Positions 24,640 through 36,835 of a DNA stretch of 64,000 nt are shown here, piece after piece. The notes below the pieces were generated by a model, which was not told the origin of the DNA, searched no databases, and was given only the letters and a program-made list of their open reading frames with translations. Position numbers and translations under genes: made by a program. The DNA comes from Cycas panzhihuaensis (taxonomy: Eukaryota > Cycadophyta). Location: the NCBI GenBank assembly GCA_023213395.1, contig CM041465.1, forward strand, positions 18,104,001 through 18,168,000, in the 5' to 3' direction. How positions within the stretch are numbered: position 1 is the stretch's first letter; each line of letters begins with the position of its first letter.

Positions 24640-26655
24640 CTTGGATTGGTTATAAACCAAGCATACATCATCTTGGAGTTTTTAAATACCTACCCTATGC
24701 TCACATCCTTGATCAACGAAGATCCAAGTTGGACAATCATAGCATCAAATATATATTCCTTGGGTATAGTAAAACATCCAAGTCATATAAAGTTTATGAT
24801 CCCAAATAAAAAATGGTCATGTTAAGCAAAGATTTTAAATTCCAAGAGGATACCTATTATCAAGACATCCAAGAAAAGAATAAGGAAGTTGTAATCAAGT
24901 TTGGCACATCATCCAAATCCAAATATGTGTCTCTTATGTTTGACTCTAGAAGAGTCATCAATAAACCTAGCGAGGAGGGAACTTCTTCTCAACCTCCACC
25001 ATAAAATCTACCAAAATGGATTCATTAGAATCATGACTTAGGTAATATGTTGGATAATAATCATAGATCCACACACTCACATAGGGTTAATTTTACCCTC
25101 ATAAGCAAAGTATTAGAGACTCATGAGCCTCAAACCTTTGATGAAGCTAATCAACATGAATGCTAGTAAAAAATAATGGAAGATGAATACAACTTTATTG
25201 TTAAAAATAACACTTGGGAGTTAGTTAATTTACCTCTAAAGAAAAATATTATTAGTACTAAATGGATCTACAAGACTAAGTTTTGCTCAGTTGGCTCCAT
25301 TGACAAATACAATGATAGATTGGTTGCTAAGGGCTATGCTAAAAAAGAAGGCATTGACTATACTAAAACTTTTACCCCTATTGCTCAGATGGAAACAGTT
25401 AGAATGATGATGAGCTTAACAGCCCAAATGGGTTGGAAAGTTTACTAAATGGATGTTAAAAGTTCCTTCCTCAATGGCTATATTAAATAGGATATTTATA
25501 TCATTCAACCCATTGGTTTTGAAGTTAAGGGAGTAGAAAACAAAGTGTATAAACTAAAAATGGCACTCTATAGATTAAAATAAGCACCCAAGGCTTGATA
25601 ATCCCACTTAGATAAATACTTCAGAGATTAAGGATTTGAAAGATCTCAAGTAGATCCTAATCTATACATTCAAATAAAGGGAAATTCAATCCTAATTATA
25701 AAACTTTATGTGGATGACCTTATGTACATTGAAAACAACTTCCACCTATTGCAACAATTCAAAGATGTTATGTATAAAGAATTTGAGATGACAGATTTAG
25801 AGCTAATGAATTACTTCCTAGGCTTGGAAGTATGGTAAGGTAAGAAGGGTATTTTCATTTTCCAACAAAAACATACTTTGGATTTATTACAAAAGTTTAG
25901 GATGATTGATTATAAACCATTGGCAACTCCAACAGAAACTGGAATCAAGCTCTCCAAGTCAGATGACTCTATATCAATCGACCCAACACTTTATAGACAA
26001 CTTATTGACAGCTTGATATATTTGACATCCACTCGATCTGATATAACACGCTCAGTTAGTGTTGTGTCTAGGTTTATACAAGATCTAAAGACCACCCATG
26101 GGCAAGCAGCCAAGAGAATTCTTTGATATCTTAAAGGAACTCCAGTATGGGCTATACTACAAAGCTTCTCCAAAATTTTAGTTGACTGGCTATACAAACT
26201 TAGATTGGGCAGGAGATATTGATGATAGGAAATCAATAATAAGTTATATGTTTAGTATGAGATCAGTAGCCATAGCATGGAGTACAAAAAAATTGAACAT
26301 AATTTCCTTATCTACAATTGAGGTAGAGTATAAATTAGCAGTTGCAAATGCATGTGAATCAATTTGGTTGAGAAGACTACTACAAGATTTCCAACTAAAA
26401 CAGAGATGTCCCACCAAACCTTGGTGTGACAATCATAACACTATTTAAATAGAAAGGAATCAAGTTTTTCATGGCAAAATGAAACACATCAAAACTCAAT
26501 ATCACTTTATTTAATAACTAGTACAAGTAAAAGAAATTAAATTGGCCTATTATAACACTAAAGACCAAACAATAGATATTCACAAAGGCATTGGGCAAGG
26601 TTAAATTCAAAAAATTTAGAGATAGCTTGGGAGTTGTTCACATTAGGCATTATGG
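24640..26655 (+). pseudogene. Copia integrase end, reverse transcriptase and RNase H of E (3' part)
   Basis: Continuation of the E polyprotein after D. It starts at SWIGYKPSIHHLGVFKYL (integrase end), passes a linker, and enters RT at 25176 (NNTWELVNLPLKKNI, then KWIYKTK). The RT core is readable: MDVKSSFLNGYIK, a decayed YGLKQAPRAWY site, and the catalytic LYVDDLMY near 25710. RNase H follows from about 26180 (TNLDWAGDIDDRKS, then WSTKKLN, STIEVEYKLA with its catalytic Glu) to the polypurine tract. At least a dozen in-frame stops and one or two frameshifts make it non-functional. Joining 9359 to 24640 restores L-E-E-S-W-I without loss of residues, which supports the nested insertion. Confidence 0.9.
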
Positions 26656-26662
26656 GGGAGAA
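26651..26662 (+). promoter_or_regulatory. polypurine tract of E
   Basis: TATGGGGGAGAA lies directly before the 3' LTR and primes plus-strand synthesis. Element F has almost the same tract next to its 3' LTR. Confidence 0.85.
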
Positions 26663-27018
26663 TGTTGGGATAACACCCAATATGCATATGGAGATGTGTA
26701 CCTAGGGCCCCTTAAAACCACCTTTAGGGCTCCTTATGGCACCCTGAATTATAAATTAGTCACCTATAGCTACCATATACCAACAATATTCTATTAAGAT
26801 ACACGCTCTTTATTAATTTTATTATTCTTTAATATTAACTTAAATTGTGTATAGGTCAGGTCAAGGCACTTGTTGCCTCCCCAAAATTATCTATAATTGG
26901 GGTGGGAATACCTCCCTGGTCTGTTTTAACAATGCCTAGTATTCAATTAGAAAATTTTGATCTGAAGCGCAATCATGTACTAGCCATTGTGAAGTCCTAC
27001 TTTGCACCTCATTCTTTA
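26663..27018 (+). repeat. 3' LTR of E
   Basis: Begins TGTTGGGATAAC and ends ..CTTTA (the expected CA has become TA), followed by the target duplication CTATA at 27019-27023. Confidence 0.93.
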
Positions 27019-27023
27019 CTATA

Positions 27024-27319
27024 ATGTATATATTAATTAAAAAAACCCAAAAAAAATAAAAATGACAAATAAAAAAGTAAAAAACTTTATATGCTTTCAT
27101 GGACATTCACATTGATGAGTTTATATTATGTATAATATATGATTAGGAATAAAGGGAGGGGATGGGTTTAGAGACAACCATTCATTCACACATTTACACA
27201 AATGGCAATGGAAATGATATATATATACATGTATATACATGACAAAAGTAATACATTCCCATCATAAAATATATTTTCCATCTTGTGGTTAATATATAAC
27301 ATTATATGAGGCTATAGGA
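27024..27319. other. AT-rich 3' flank of gene L
   Basis: No ORF. Read on the minus strand this follows the end of the PMD-like gene L and resembles the low-complexity, ATG/TAT-rich sequence behind the homologous gene in element B (49460-49620), so it is probably 3' untranslated or terminator sequence. Confidence 0.4.
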
Positions 27320-29495
27320 TGACCACCCTTATCTTCTCCTTATCTCCTATCAACATAAGGTCCATTCTCATCTTTGTGAACTATGGTAAGACACCCCATA
27401 TCCTCCTCCTGGTAATACCCTCTCATCCTAGCCTAGGGCCCATCCATGTGTCAATTCCTTCCTTAGTGGTAGTTGTCTACCCTACTATACTATGGTGCTC
27501 TTTGATAGAGTGAATCATCCCCTTGCCTATGCTAAGGTCGTCCTTTGAAGATGACATCTCTCATCCTTGACTGCCTTGAGCTTTATCTCTTGGAGCCTTA
27601 ACTTTATCTGCATATCCTAGATCATGTCTTGAGCCCATAATACAGGACCAAAATACTCAATTTGACCTCCTAATAATGTTTGGTTAATAACATTCCATGT
27701 TGAAGGCTCCTTTAATATAGATGCATTAGGAAAAATAAGGTCCAACATCCTTTAGACCTCTTATAGGGTCAAACTACTGTCACTTGCTTATGAAAACATA
27801 ATAATCATGATTAGTCTTCTATAGAAAAGGTAGATAATTAAGAAAAATAATAATTAATCATATCCAAAGTATAAAAACCAACATACCTACTGGTTGTACT
27901 CCTCATGTTGGCTCATCTCCTTTTAAGGACTCTACCATCATCCCCTTTATTGGTTGCATCCCATCCTCTAAAGGATGTTGAGGAGCCTCTCCTACTCTGT
28001 CTCATCCCTTGTATTCTACCACCTCTTTCTCCCTAATATAACTTAGGTCCATGCTCTGAATGGACCCTCCACCACTACCACTAGCTCCTTCTATCTCCCA
28101 GAGTACCTCTCTTCCTCCTCTCCCACCTCCTCCAAATGATGGTTCTCATATCTCTCCCCTTTCTCCTCTGATAGGCTGTTGAGGTACTTCCCCTTCCCCC
28201 CCTTGGCCACCTGTATATCATCCTCTCTACTTGTCCTTTCCCTCATCTTCTCCCTCCTCCTTTAGCTACAATGAGAGCCTCCTCCACTGCTACTCTCTTA
28301 GTATATGTGCCTCATCATCACTCTATGATAGTAACCCCTTGCATGGGTCCTCTACCAACTATCTCCTCATCATATAACTCAATAAGGGATTGTGTGTTAT
28401 CCTCACTACTATGACTACTCTATTATGGATCCAGGCCCTCATGTGCCACCTATTCATCCCTAGATCCATGATAGTTAAATTTCCTAGCACTCCACCTAGT
28501 ATCATCAATGGCATATAGTCATATACCTAGTCTCATCCATGGTGTATGATCATATAGCTAGTAAATAAGGATAGAGTTATACAAAAAACCCTCTCATCTC
28601 TACCTCCTAATCCTGGACAACTAGAGATATATATTATTCAAGATATATTATTCGTAGTTCATCCTAGTGCTCATCTCACATCTCTTAATTACCCCAACCC
28701 ATTAAATAGGGACCCCCATAAAATTTTGAGTCTTCGTAATCCTAAACATGATAATTAAAGTAATAATTTTTTGTACCATTAATGTCACCTTTGTTATCCT
28801 CATCACCTTTATGGATACCTTGTGAGGACTAAACTGATCGATAAAGCTAGTAAGGTACTGACTATAGGTCTTCTAGGACTTATTGTCAATAACCCTATTT
28901 AATCTAACTCCCTTCCCATGCTATTAACTCCCAAGATCCTACTAATATTCCTAGGAGTGACCTTAATGTCTCCAATCCCTTGTACTCTAAACACCCTCTC
29001 TCGAGGAAGCCAACATACTATAAAGCCATGTAGCACCTTATACTCTATTACTAATTGGGTAGACCCAGTCACTCGAGATAACCTACACCTCCATCAAATA
29101 TTCCAATCCTCCTTTATTAGGTTGCTAACAAGCTCTACAATTGCCAATCCCTTATTTTCTCTAGTATCTACCCTCTCTAGTGGGTACATCATATAAAAAG
29201 AGCTTCGTCAATACCTGTTTTCCATTGAAAAGTTTTTTGTATTTTTTAATTCTTCTTTTTAGAGTAAAAAAATGTGATAACATAGTAAAAAATGTAATAA
29301 CATGATTTTATAATAAAAAATGCAATTTCTAAAGATTGATCATAATTCATAAAATCATATTTTTGATCTATCTATCATATTTTTAATATTATTACTGTGT
29401 TTTTGGATTTGTATTACTACATTTTTCACTATAAAAATTAATTTAAAAATTATTTTAAAGTAAAAACTCACCAAATACCTCGCTCCTTGATACAT
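27320..29495 (-). pseudogene. PMD-like spliced gene, copy L
   Basis: Diverged third copy of the gene found antisense in elements B and C. ATG 29495 opens an exon of 24 bp (8 codons) ending at a GTGAGT donor (29471), as in the other copies. After an intron of about 250-280 bp, exon 2 reads RVDTRENKGLAIVELV, then LVIEYKVLHGFIVCWLPRERVFRV and GDIKVTPRNISRILGVN (about 29180-28900). This aligns with VENRENIGIAIL, LLVDIMSHWDRQRHVFYL and GDVSMTPGDIRRILG of copy B. The pattern 'F.LP..GD..VTP.DI.RILG' resembles the plant mobile domain of MAIN/MAIL-type and transposon proteins. The rest, down to about 27320, is rich in Glu/Gly/Ser codons on the minus strand but heavily broken. The acceptor site of intron 1 is unclear and a frameshift lies near it. 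The host element cannot be assigned with confidence. Confidence 0.7.
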
Positions 29496-29633
29496 CTCAC
29501 CCAAATCCACTTCCTAGAGCTGATTAGGAGCCTAAATAGCCTATTTGTCATTTCTAGTAGTAAGAAAATGGCTATCAGAGTCTTCATTTTCTAACTCTCA
29601 TCCATGAAAATGAAATGAATTTTTTTTTATTTT

Positions 29634-29641
29634 CTTATAAA
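29634..29641 (-). promoter_or_regulatory. TATA box of gene L
   Basis: Minus strand TTTATAAG, about 140 bp before the ATG, followed by 'GAAAAT..ATTCATTTTCAT' as in copy B. Position and downstream sequence agree with the TATA boxes of copies B and C. Confidence 0.6.
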
Positions 29642-29904
29642 AAGGGTCTTCCTTTTGATTTTTTAGCAAAATCTTTTCTTTTGATCTATTTGATCCCCTT
29701 AAATTAATTGGTTTCATTTCTGATTTCTTTATTCACAATAGGCATCCTTTCAATCCAGAATTTTATAATTTTGCTCTATCAATAAAAGTCCCTTTTATGA
29801 TCTTAAAAGTTAACCTTTTATTAATGACTTTCCTAGTTTTAAATATAATATCTATGGCTTGTTCTCTCACTATTAATAATTCTTATCAAGTTTTAAGTTA
29901 CTAG

Positions 29905-30088
29905 TGTTAGAAAAATTAATTTTCATTGTAATGCACATTTGGTTTTTTGGTCGGCCTATGAATATTATTCATTGATGACTATATATGTACTTTACCTATT
30001 GTATTTTTTAAACTATTTTAATTAAAGGTATATCATAATACTACTTTTGTATCCTAGAGTTTTTCATGTTTACTTGTTGAATTCAATA
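29905..30088 (+). repeat. 5' LTR of H
   Basis: Begins TGTTAGAAAAATTAATTTTC and ends GAATTCAATA (expected CA now TA), directly followed by the PBS. Confidence 0.92.
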
Positions 30089-32062
30089 TGGTATTAGAGC
30101 AAGGTTGAGCAAGGTTTATAAAACCCTAGTTTCATTGATGTATAAGAGGAGGTGGCTTCGTAGAACCATTTGTTAGTTTGTTATGGCTACAGTTGTACCA
30201 TTTACCAGTGGAGGATTTAATACTCATTTGTGAAGTCTGGATCTATTATGCTAGTTGGTTTTATTACTATGATTTCATGAGGTGCCTCTCATTGATGTTT
30301 ACACCTGCATATCATTGTGTATTCTATTGATGCTTCTTATTTCATTTATGGTTTATTGTAAGATGAAGCTATGTTTGTTCCATTCTAATTCATTTAATAG
30401 GTTGGTTTAAAGGATTGTTTGATATATTAGATATCATATTGTGCTATATGACCATCGTTCACTAGAGAAATTATTAAATTTGTCCTTTAAGTCCATAGTC
30501 TATTGTGTAGCCCTAGTCTTTACCTTTTGATTTGTTTCCATCATAATTGTGTATACCATGGTTACTACATTTTCTCTATCATATGAAGATCATGTGTAGC
30601 CTCACATGAGGGGAATTATAAATTAAAGCTTGATTTAGAGCGGTTTGATCTTGTTTACAGCTTTGGTTCTATGGAGCTCCTATTCTATTTGTAATTTAAT
30701 ATACATGACTTGTCATCTTTCATCCTAGGTTATCATTGTCATTGTCAGACTATGTGTTGAAGTTATCACTTGAATAAGAAATATGATCTATTAGCCATTA
30801 TGTCCTTTGAAGAGATTTATTATATTTTAATTGCATAATCACTCTACTATGAAAATTACATTGTTCCACGTAACTTTGTGTGCCCTATATCTACTAGTAG
30901 TATCAACTAAGTTTCATAATCCATCTATTCATAATGCATTTAAAGAAGAGATTGTTATACCATTGAAGAATAATTTTTGATTCGATTTGTGAGCTTGTGA
31001 AAATTTTTGTAGAGTGATGAAGACTTTCATACGCACACAAGGCATATTAATTTCTTTCTAAAGTTTAAAAAAATTTAATTAAATTGTCTATTCATTTGAG
31101 GTCCAATAGTAGCCTAAGTTTCAACCTCCCAGTCATATGATATATTCATATGACCTTGGTTTTATGCAGCAAAAGGTGATAAATTTTTAAATCATTTATT
31201 TTATTTTATTTTATTTTTCATAAGGGATACTCATGTATTTTCTTTAATATCTTGAGTTATAGGAGTCTATTTTTTGAATTGTCTAAACTATTGGAATTCT
31301 AACTTAGAGTCTATCATTTTAGTATATGATTGACATATTTCAATGATGTTTTCATAGAGAAATTTTAGTCCAAACTTGAGTCTTTGTGCTAGATCCTTAT
31401 GTGGTAATCGAATAAAATTTTCTTTTGCAACTCTTACATCATTCTCTTACCTATTCTTTGACCCTAGACCCACTATTATTTTGAACCCTAGAAGGATGTT
31501 GTAAACCATTTTAAGGAAATTTATTATAATTTATATATTTTGGTCCTATAAAGGACTTAGAGGTAGAAGGAGATTCTAAAATCAAAGATAGGGTTTCTAT
31601 TATCTTATTGACATAGTTGTGTGATTGTGTGGATTATCTTGTATGTATTTAGGATGATTTTTTGGTTGTTCATTTGATAAGTATGAAAGAGGTACTAAAT
31701 TTGAGAAGACAAGACATGTAGAATTGATATGTGATGCATTACAAAAATGGGCTTGTTTGATGATAATGTATGCATGAGTGTGTTATATGGTGATGTTTCT
31801 GGCATGAGTCATATTTTGAGTATTAAGATGATTAAGTGAAGTGTGATATGTCTTGGTGATTTAATGGTGCTATGAGGTATGTATGATCTTTGTGAGATGT
31901 ATGAGGCATTAGTTTGGTGAAGTTAGTGTATTAGGTATTCTTTGTATGTGACTGTTTAGTAATATGAAGGATGTATAAGATGATGAAGTTAGTGACAAGA
32001 CAGACATAAGGTATGAGAGAGATTATTGAATATGATTAATGGGTAAATGTTAGGTTTGTTTA

Positions 32063-32875
32063 TTGATTGATAAAAGGGACATGTTGTTGGGAGATACATT
32101 GACAATCATGGAGGAGAATGACGTGGTCATATACATTCATGAGACAAATGAACATTACTTAAAGGATATGTTTTTTCCAATACCTAAGTGTAATGGAGCA
32201 AACTATTTCTTTTGGACAATTAAAATGAGTTGTCTATTCATAGCTAGAGGTTTATGGAAAATTGTTACTAATGGATGTGATATTCCTAAAGATGAAGAAG
32301 AAAAGAAAAAATGCTAGAAGAAAGACAAAAAGGAAATTATCATGATTCTTATTATATTAGATAAGGTTGATCTTCCTTCAATATATCATTTTATCATTCC
32401 TAAGGTTTATCATGCTAGTACTGCCAAGGAAGCTTAGGATTTTTTAAGAGATGTATTTGAATAAACTCTTGAAGAGATATAACAAATGATTGAAAAGGCA
32501 AATAAGATTATTGATGATTATGGTAAAGGAAATAAAGAAAGCAATATTGATGTTGATGAAAAAGTATGTCAAAGCATTGATGAAAAAATAATGAATATTA
32601 ATGAAGCTTCTATTGAATGTAAAGAGATTATGGTTGAATGCATTGATGAGACTACTGCTACTATTGAAGATGTTAAGAGTGATAAATTGATAGAATTTTA
32701 TTTAGATGATACTATTAGTAAGGAAATTAAATATGAAATGATGGTCCTATTAGAGATAAGTTTGGTTAATTTTCTTGTTTTGAATATTAATTCAAGTTCA
32801 AAGATTGATGAAGATTCTACTCTAAAGATTGAAGAAATCATTGTTAGATATACTAATCAAGAATTGATATAGGAT
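32063..32875 (+). pseudogene. gag-like ORF of H
   Basis: From ATG 32063 the product contains CNGANYFFWTIKMSCLFIARGLWKIVTNG (split here as CNGANYFFWTIKMSC and LFIARGLWKIVTNG), the Copia gag opening also known as the UBN2/DUF4219-type domain. After three stops the same region continues as a very acidic, Lys/Glu/Asp-rich segment of 128 codons (32486-32872) without the usual CCHC zinc knuckle. The protein would form the particle and bind RNA. No protease or polymerase follows. The acidic tail in place of a zinc knuckle is unusual for Copia gag. Confidence 0.75.
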
Positions 32876-33102
32876 ATTAATGATAAATAGGTTATATTAG
32901 AAGATGGTTTCTTATAGATCCTACATTAAAATTAGATTAGACTATCCATAATGAAGAATCGAGATTTACACTTAGAGCTATTGCATCAAAGACATCGCTA
33001 GAGGATTGAAGACAAGGATCAAGTTGAAGATATCATCTTCAAGATATTTCCAAGGATAAGGCATTGCAAATACAAATGACCCAAATATGCATTATAGGGG
33101 AG

Positions 33103-33284
33103 TGTTAGAAAATTAATTTTTATTGTAATACACATTTTATTTTATTTTTGACCTATAAATATTATTCACTGATGACTATATATGTACTTTATCTATTGTA
33201 TTTTTTTAACTATTTTAATTAAAGGTATCATGTGATACCATTTTGTATCCTAAATTTTTTCATATTTACTTGTTGAATTCAACA
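33103..33284 (+). repeat. 3' LTR of H
   Basis: TGTTAGAAAATTAATTTTTA.. to ..GAATTCAACA, preceded by the PPT and followed by ACTAG. Confidence 0.92.
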
Positions 33285-33520
33285 ACTAGTTAGTAATGAG
33301 CCTAAAATATTATAGCCTTATTAACTGAAAATTCATCTGTTAATGAGCTAAAACTATAATAGAAGTTTGCTCTAAAACTTAATTATTGATGAGCCTAAAT
33401 TATGACAATCAGGCTCTAAAAAATCACCTACTATTGAGCCTAAACTATGGTAGTCTTAAGCTCCAAAAATTCAGCTATTACTGAGCTTATAAACTATGAT
33501 AATTAATCTCTCATGCTCTA
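33285..33520. repeat. degenerate ~48-bp tandem array
   Basis: Four to five imperfect units of the form 'attattgagcctaaactatg' plus about 28 bp containing 'ggctctaaaaa'. The same text appears once or twice at 506-600, behind the integrase end of element K, so the array is probably part of a related Gypsy element. Confidence 0.65.
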
Positions 33521-36060
33521 ACAAAGGGATTTTACCTCTGAAGCATGGTTGATAAGGTAAAACTATGACTACTTAGCTCAAAACCCCATGCAGTTTATGG
33601 GAATCCTTAGTATTACCTTTGGTTTAGCGAGTTGTAAGCCTCATACAATTTATGGGCACCTTTTATGATGTAATGGATCAAGTTATAAGCCCCATGTAGT
33701 TTATATGTATTCTTGTGTCAATTTATCCTTCAAGCCCTATCCATTTGGTAGGCATTTTAGTAACACTCTTTTATTAATCTTATAATGAAATTAAGATTTA
33801 CTTTCAATAGCATCTTTTATATTTCTTATGTTGTATCCTTCTATCATCTATACATACATCATTTAATTTTTTTTGTAACCATTTTTAAGAGATATTTATA
33901 TTTGACACATTTCCACCTTTCACTATTCTACTTTTATCTTAAAGTAGGAGCTCAACTATCAAGGGGGACAATGCTTCACCAAAATCAGGCCCTTGATTGA
34001 GTCTTATATGTTTTTTTGATTTTCTTTATTTGATCATGGGTGTGTTGCTTGTAAATAAAATTATATTTTATGTTGAATAGATTTAATGAGACATGTTCAC
34101 TTGATTTTATATGATTTTGGTGAAATGTTATTGTGGCTTTAGGAATGATTGATGTTTGGATGATGATAAGTGTATTTTATAGCTTCCATATGCTAATGAT
34201 AAAATTATAGTGTCAAAATCTTTCCTTAATCCATTCCAATCTACTTTCTCCTTTGAAACACTTTTTTATTGTTGTTTTTCCTCTTGAATCTTATAATTTG
34301 GCTATTAAGTTTTTATGTTTTTGGGGCTTATGTTTAATTTATCACTTCTTCTACTCTATTTTTTCTCTTTAATGAAGTATTTTTACTTTAATTTTTGGCA
34401 ATAGTTTGAGTTTTCTTTAGACTTATTTGTCAAATTTTTATCATCTTTTTAATATTTCCAAAAACACAATAAATCATATTTTATGTAAAAAGTCACATAT
34501 TTTGTTCTATATAAAATGCGATCAATTGCATTTTATGTAGAAAATCACATTTTTTACTATTATACATGCAAAGTATTTTTAGTCAAATGCATCATTTCCT
34601 CTTTATCCTTCACATGTTTTTGCTCAAATTTCATGGTAACTCCTCCTTTCTCACCCAAAAACCCACGAAACCCTAGAGAATTAATTAGAGAGTGAATGCT
34701 TGAGAGTTTTTAGGGGTTATATCTTTTGGCAAATTAGGAAGTGAAAAAGAGAGAGAATTAAGAGGGAAAAGAGCTTAGAATTCTAAAAACTTAGATAATT
34801 TTTCTGATATTTGATTTCCAAAGGCTTGTTAAGCTATGTTATCATTTGAAAAATCTTAATCCAAGATCTATTACTTTTCTAAAAGGTGTGGCGATACTCT
34901 TCTACCATCTCTTTTTGGTTTGTGAAGGATTCTTTTTACTTATATCATGCCTAGCATATCTTTCTTTCTTTTCCTTAGTTATGGCTTATATGTTTTTGGT
35001 CTTGGTGGTTGTTTTCATTGGAAAGATCTAGGCTGAAAGGTTAGCCCTTTGTGGGATCGATAGGAGTTAGCTATTAAGAAGGGAGATTTCCCTCTTCTAG
35101 ATAATATATAACTCTTCTTCTCCCACTCTCCATTGTAGTCTTAACTCTTTCCAAGATGATGTTGGTCTCATTATTCTAGTTTTAATGATAGTTCTTCTGT
35201 TCTTCTTAGTTTTCTCCTTTCTTATTGCTTGTTTCAAGGGAAAAATTGGAGAAAGATTGGTCAATAAAGGAAAGACTACTATCTTAACGCATACATATGG
35301 TTGTAAATTTAAGGAATTCTTATGGTTTTGAGATATACTTTCCTTAATCCTCTTCCTTCTCCTCCTTCTTGTGAAAGATGTTTGGTTAGAAAAAAGTAAA
35401 GGAAATAAACTTTATATGATAATGTTTACTTTTTTCTTTCTTAGGAGATAGATTGAATTCATGATTTTTTATAGATTCATGTTGTTCAAATTGTCATAAA
35501 ATCTTTTTATTCTCTTAACCTAGTTTCTTAAATCAATTGCATGCATTATGTTCATTCTCATTTGTTATATTTACACCTTGTATGATATTTCATGTAGGTT
35601 ACTTTGATGAATTTTAAGTTTACATGTTAAGAATTCATTTTTCATGTTTTAGTTTTTGGCTTATCTCCTTTATTTGAAGCCTTTCTATCATTGAATGTTG
35701 TAAAAATTCATCAAGTATCATATATGTAAGTGGAAAGAGCCTAAAAGGAGCCTCACACCATCATTTTATTTGAATTAAAGGCTTGTTTAAAGTTCTTGAA
35801 GTTAGAGCTTTCTTTATCTTAAGTAATATTCCTTTTCTTTAAAGTAAAAGAAAAAAAAGTAGGTGGTTCCTTTCTTCTTTGTTAAATTAGAAGAGTAATT
35901 TATCTTTAATTCATTAGTCACTTAGTCACTTTTGCAAGTGTATGATCTTGGGGTTGTTTATTTTGACCTTCCCTATAATTGAATAAACTTAAAATATTAA
36001 AAAATATAAGGAAAGAGATAACAACAAGCTAGAAAATAAAACAAAAAACATTGTCAGTGT
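33521..36060. other. unassigned AT-rich region
   Basis: No coding domain, LTR end or PBS recognised. Short open stretches (for example 33785-34000 and 34846-35031) have no motif and T-rich codon use, and are probably chance. A plant-like 'aaaccctag' occurs at 34669. It may be decayed LTR sequence of Gypsy type. Confidence 0.4.
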
Positions 36061-36074
36061 AGCTCCAAACTTAG

Positions 36075-36835
36075 ATCTCCTCTACTTGATTGTTTAGGCT
36101 AGCATATTCCTTCACCAAATGTCATTCACAAATCCTAGCCTCTTGATTTTTTTTTTTTTTAATCACTTCCTTCTACATAACACAACCAAATAGAGACTCC
36201 TCCTTATGAGTTAGACAAAGTTGATTATAGGGTTCTTATAGGTTAATCAATCTCCTAATATTCAATAGAAATAGAAGAAATGTAAGGTTATTGAGAGGTG
36301 TTTAACCTATACTAATTCCTAAACAACTAGAGTAGTAGAATCCTTAACACATAATCTATACTTTCTAACTTAGGAATAATCTTCCCAATTGTTAACAATT
36401 GATCCTAAATTAATCTAACATCTCTCCTGAGAACCACTATGTTTCTAGTCATCTTCAATGCATATATTTGACTCCATAGGTTAAAGGATATTATATCATC
36501 CTTATGTTTAAATAAGTTCATGACTGTGTCCCATATCTACTTTGGTGTAGTAGCATCCTTGAGATTTAAAATGTCATTAATACTTATAGATAAGTTAAGA
36601 AATCTAAATCTCATCATCTTCTTTGATTGGTACTTAACATTGAAGTCAACATCCATGGTCAACTTGTTTTAAAAGTTAATAATCTTAATATCATCCTTTC
36701 CCATTATAGAATTATCAACATATTTCCAAAGATCATTAAGATGAAAGAAACTATGCATTTGATGTTTTTAGACTGTATAATTTTATGGACTAGTTAGTTT
36801 TTTAGTGATAATTCCCATTATGCTTCTTCCAAAAG
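36075..36835 (-). pseudogene. Copia gag fragment
   Basis: The minus strand from about 36830 reads a broken Copia gag: HLNDLWKYVDNSIMGKDD, MMRFRFLNLSISINDIL, IWDTVMNLFKHKDD and LWSQIYALKMTRN follow one another in the order and spacing of the Copia gag helices (ALW..., W..L...Y). Stops and shifts interrupt it and it fades near 36100, next to a T-run at 36149-36162. No zinc knuckle is visible. It lies just downstream (minus direction) of the LTR-like segment at 38014-38458 and may belong to the same element family as the RT/RNase H fragment beyond it. Confidence 0.65.

Larger units (their letters stand above)
3227..27018 (+). mobile_element. Ty1/Copia element E (outermost of a three-level nest)
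   Basis: Complete element with two ~355-bp LTRs (3227-3581 and 26663-27018), an initiator-Met PBS (3584-3600) and a polypurine tract (26651-26662), flanked by the perfect 5-bp duplication CTATA (3222-3226, 27019-27023). Without the insert D the element is about 8.5 kb: a ~3.5-kb leader, then gag, protease, integrase, RT and RNase H. D interrupts the integrase/RT spacer at 9360-24634. By eye the LTRs differ at about 15% of positions, the most of the three nested elements. The proteins match element F throughout, so E and F are one family. All reading frames carry stops. Confidence 0.95.
29905..33284 (+). mobile_element. short Copia-type element H, gag only
   Basis: 3.4-kb element with 182-184-bp LTRs (29905-30088 and 33103-33284), an initiator-Met PBS (30089-30104, TGGTATTAGAGCAAGG), a PPT (33094-33102, ATAGGGGAG) and the perfect target duplication ACTAG (29900-29904, 33285-33289). 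The internal region encodes only a gag-like product. RT, RNase H, integrase and protease are absent, so it would depend on enzymes from a partner element. LTRs are about 85% identical by eye. Confidence 0.93.
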
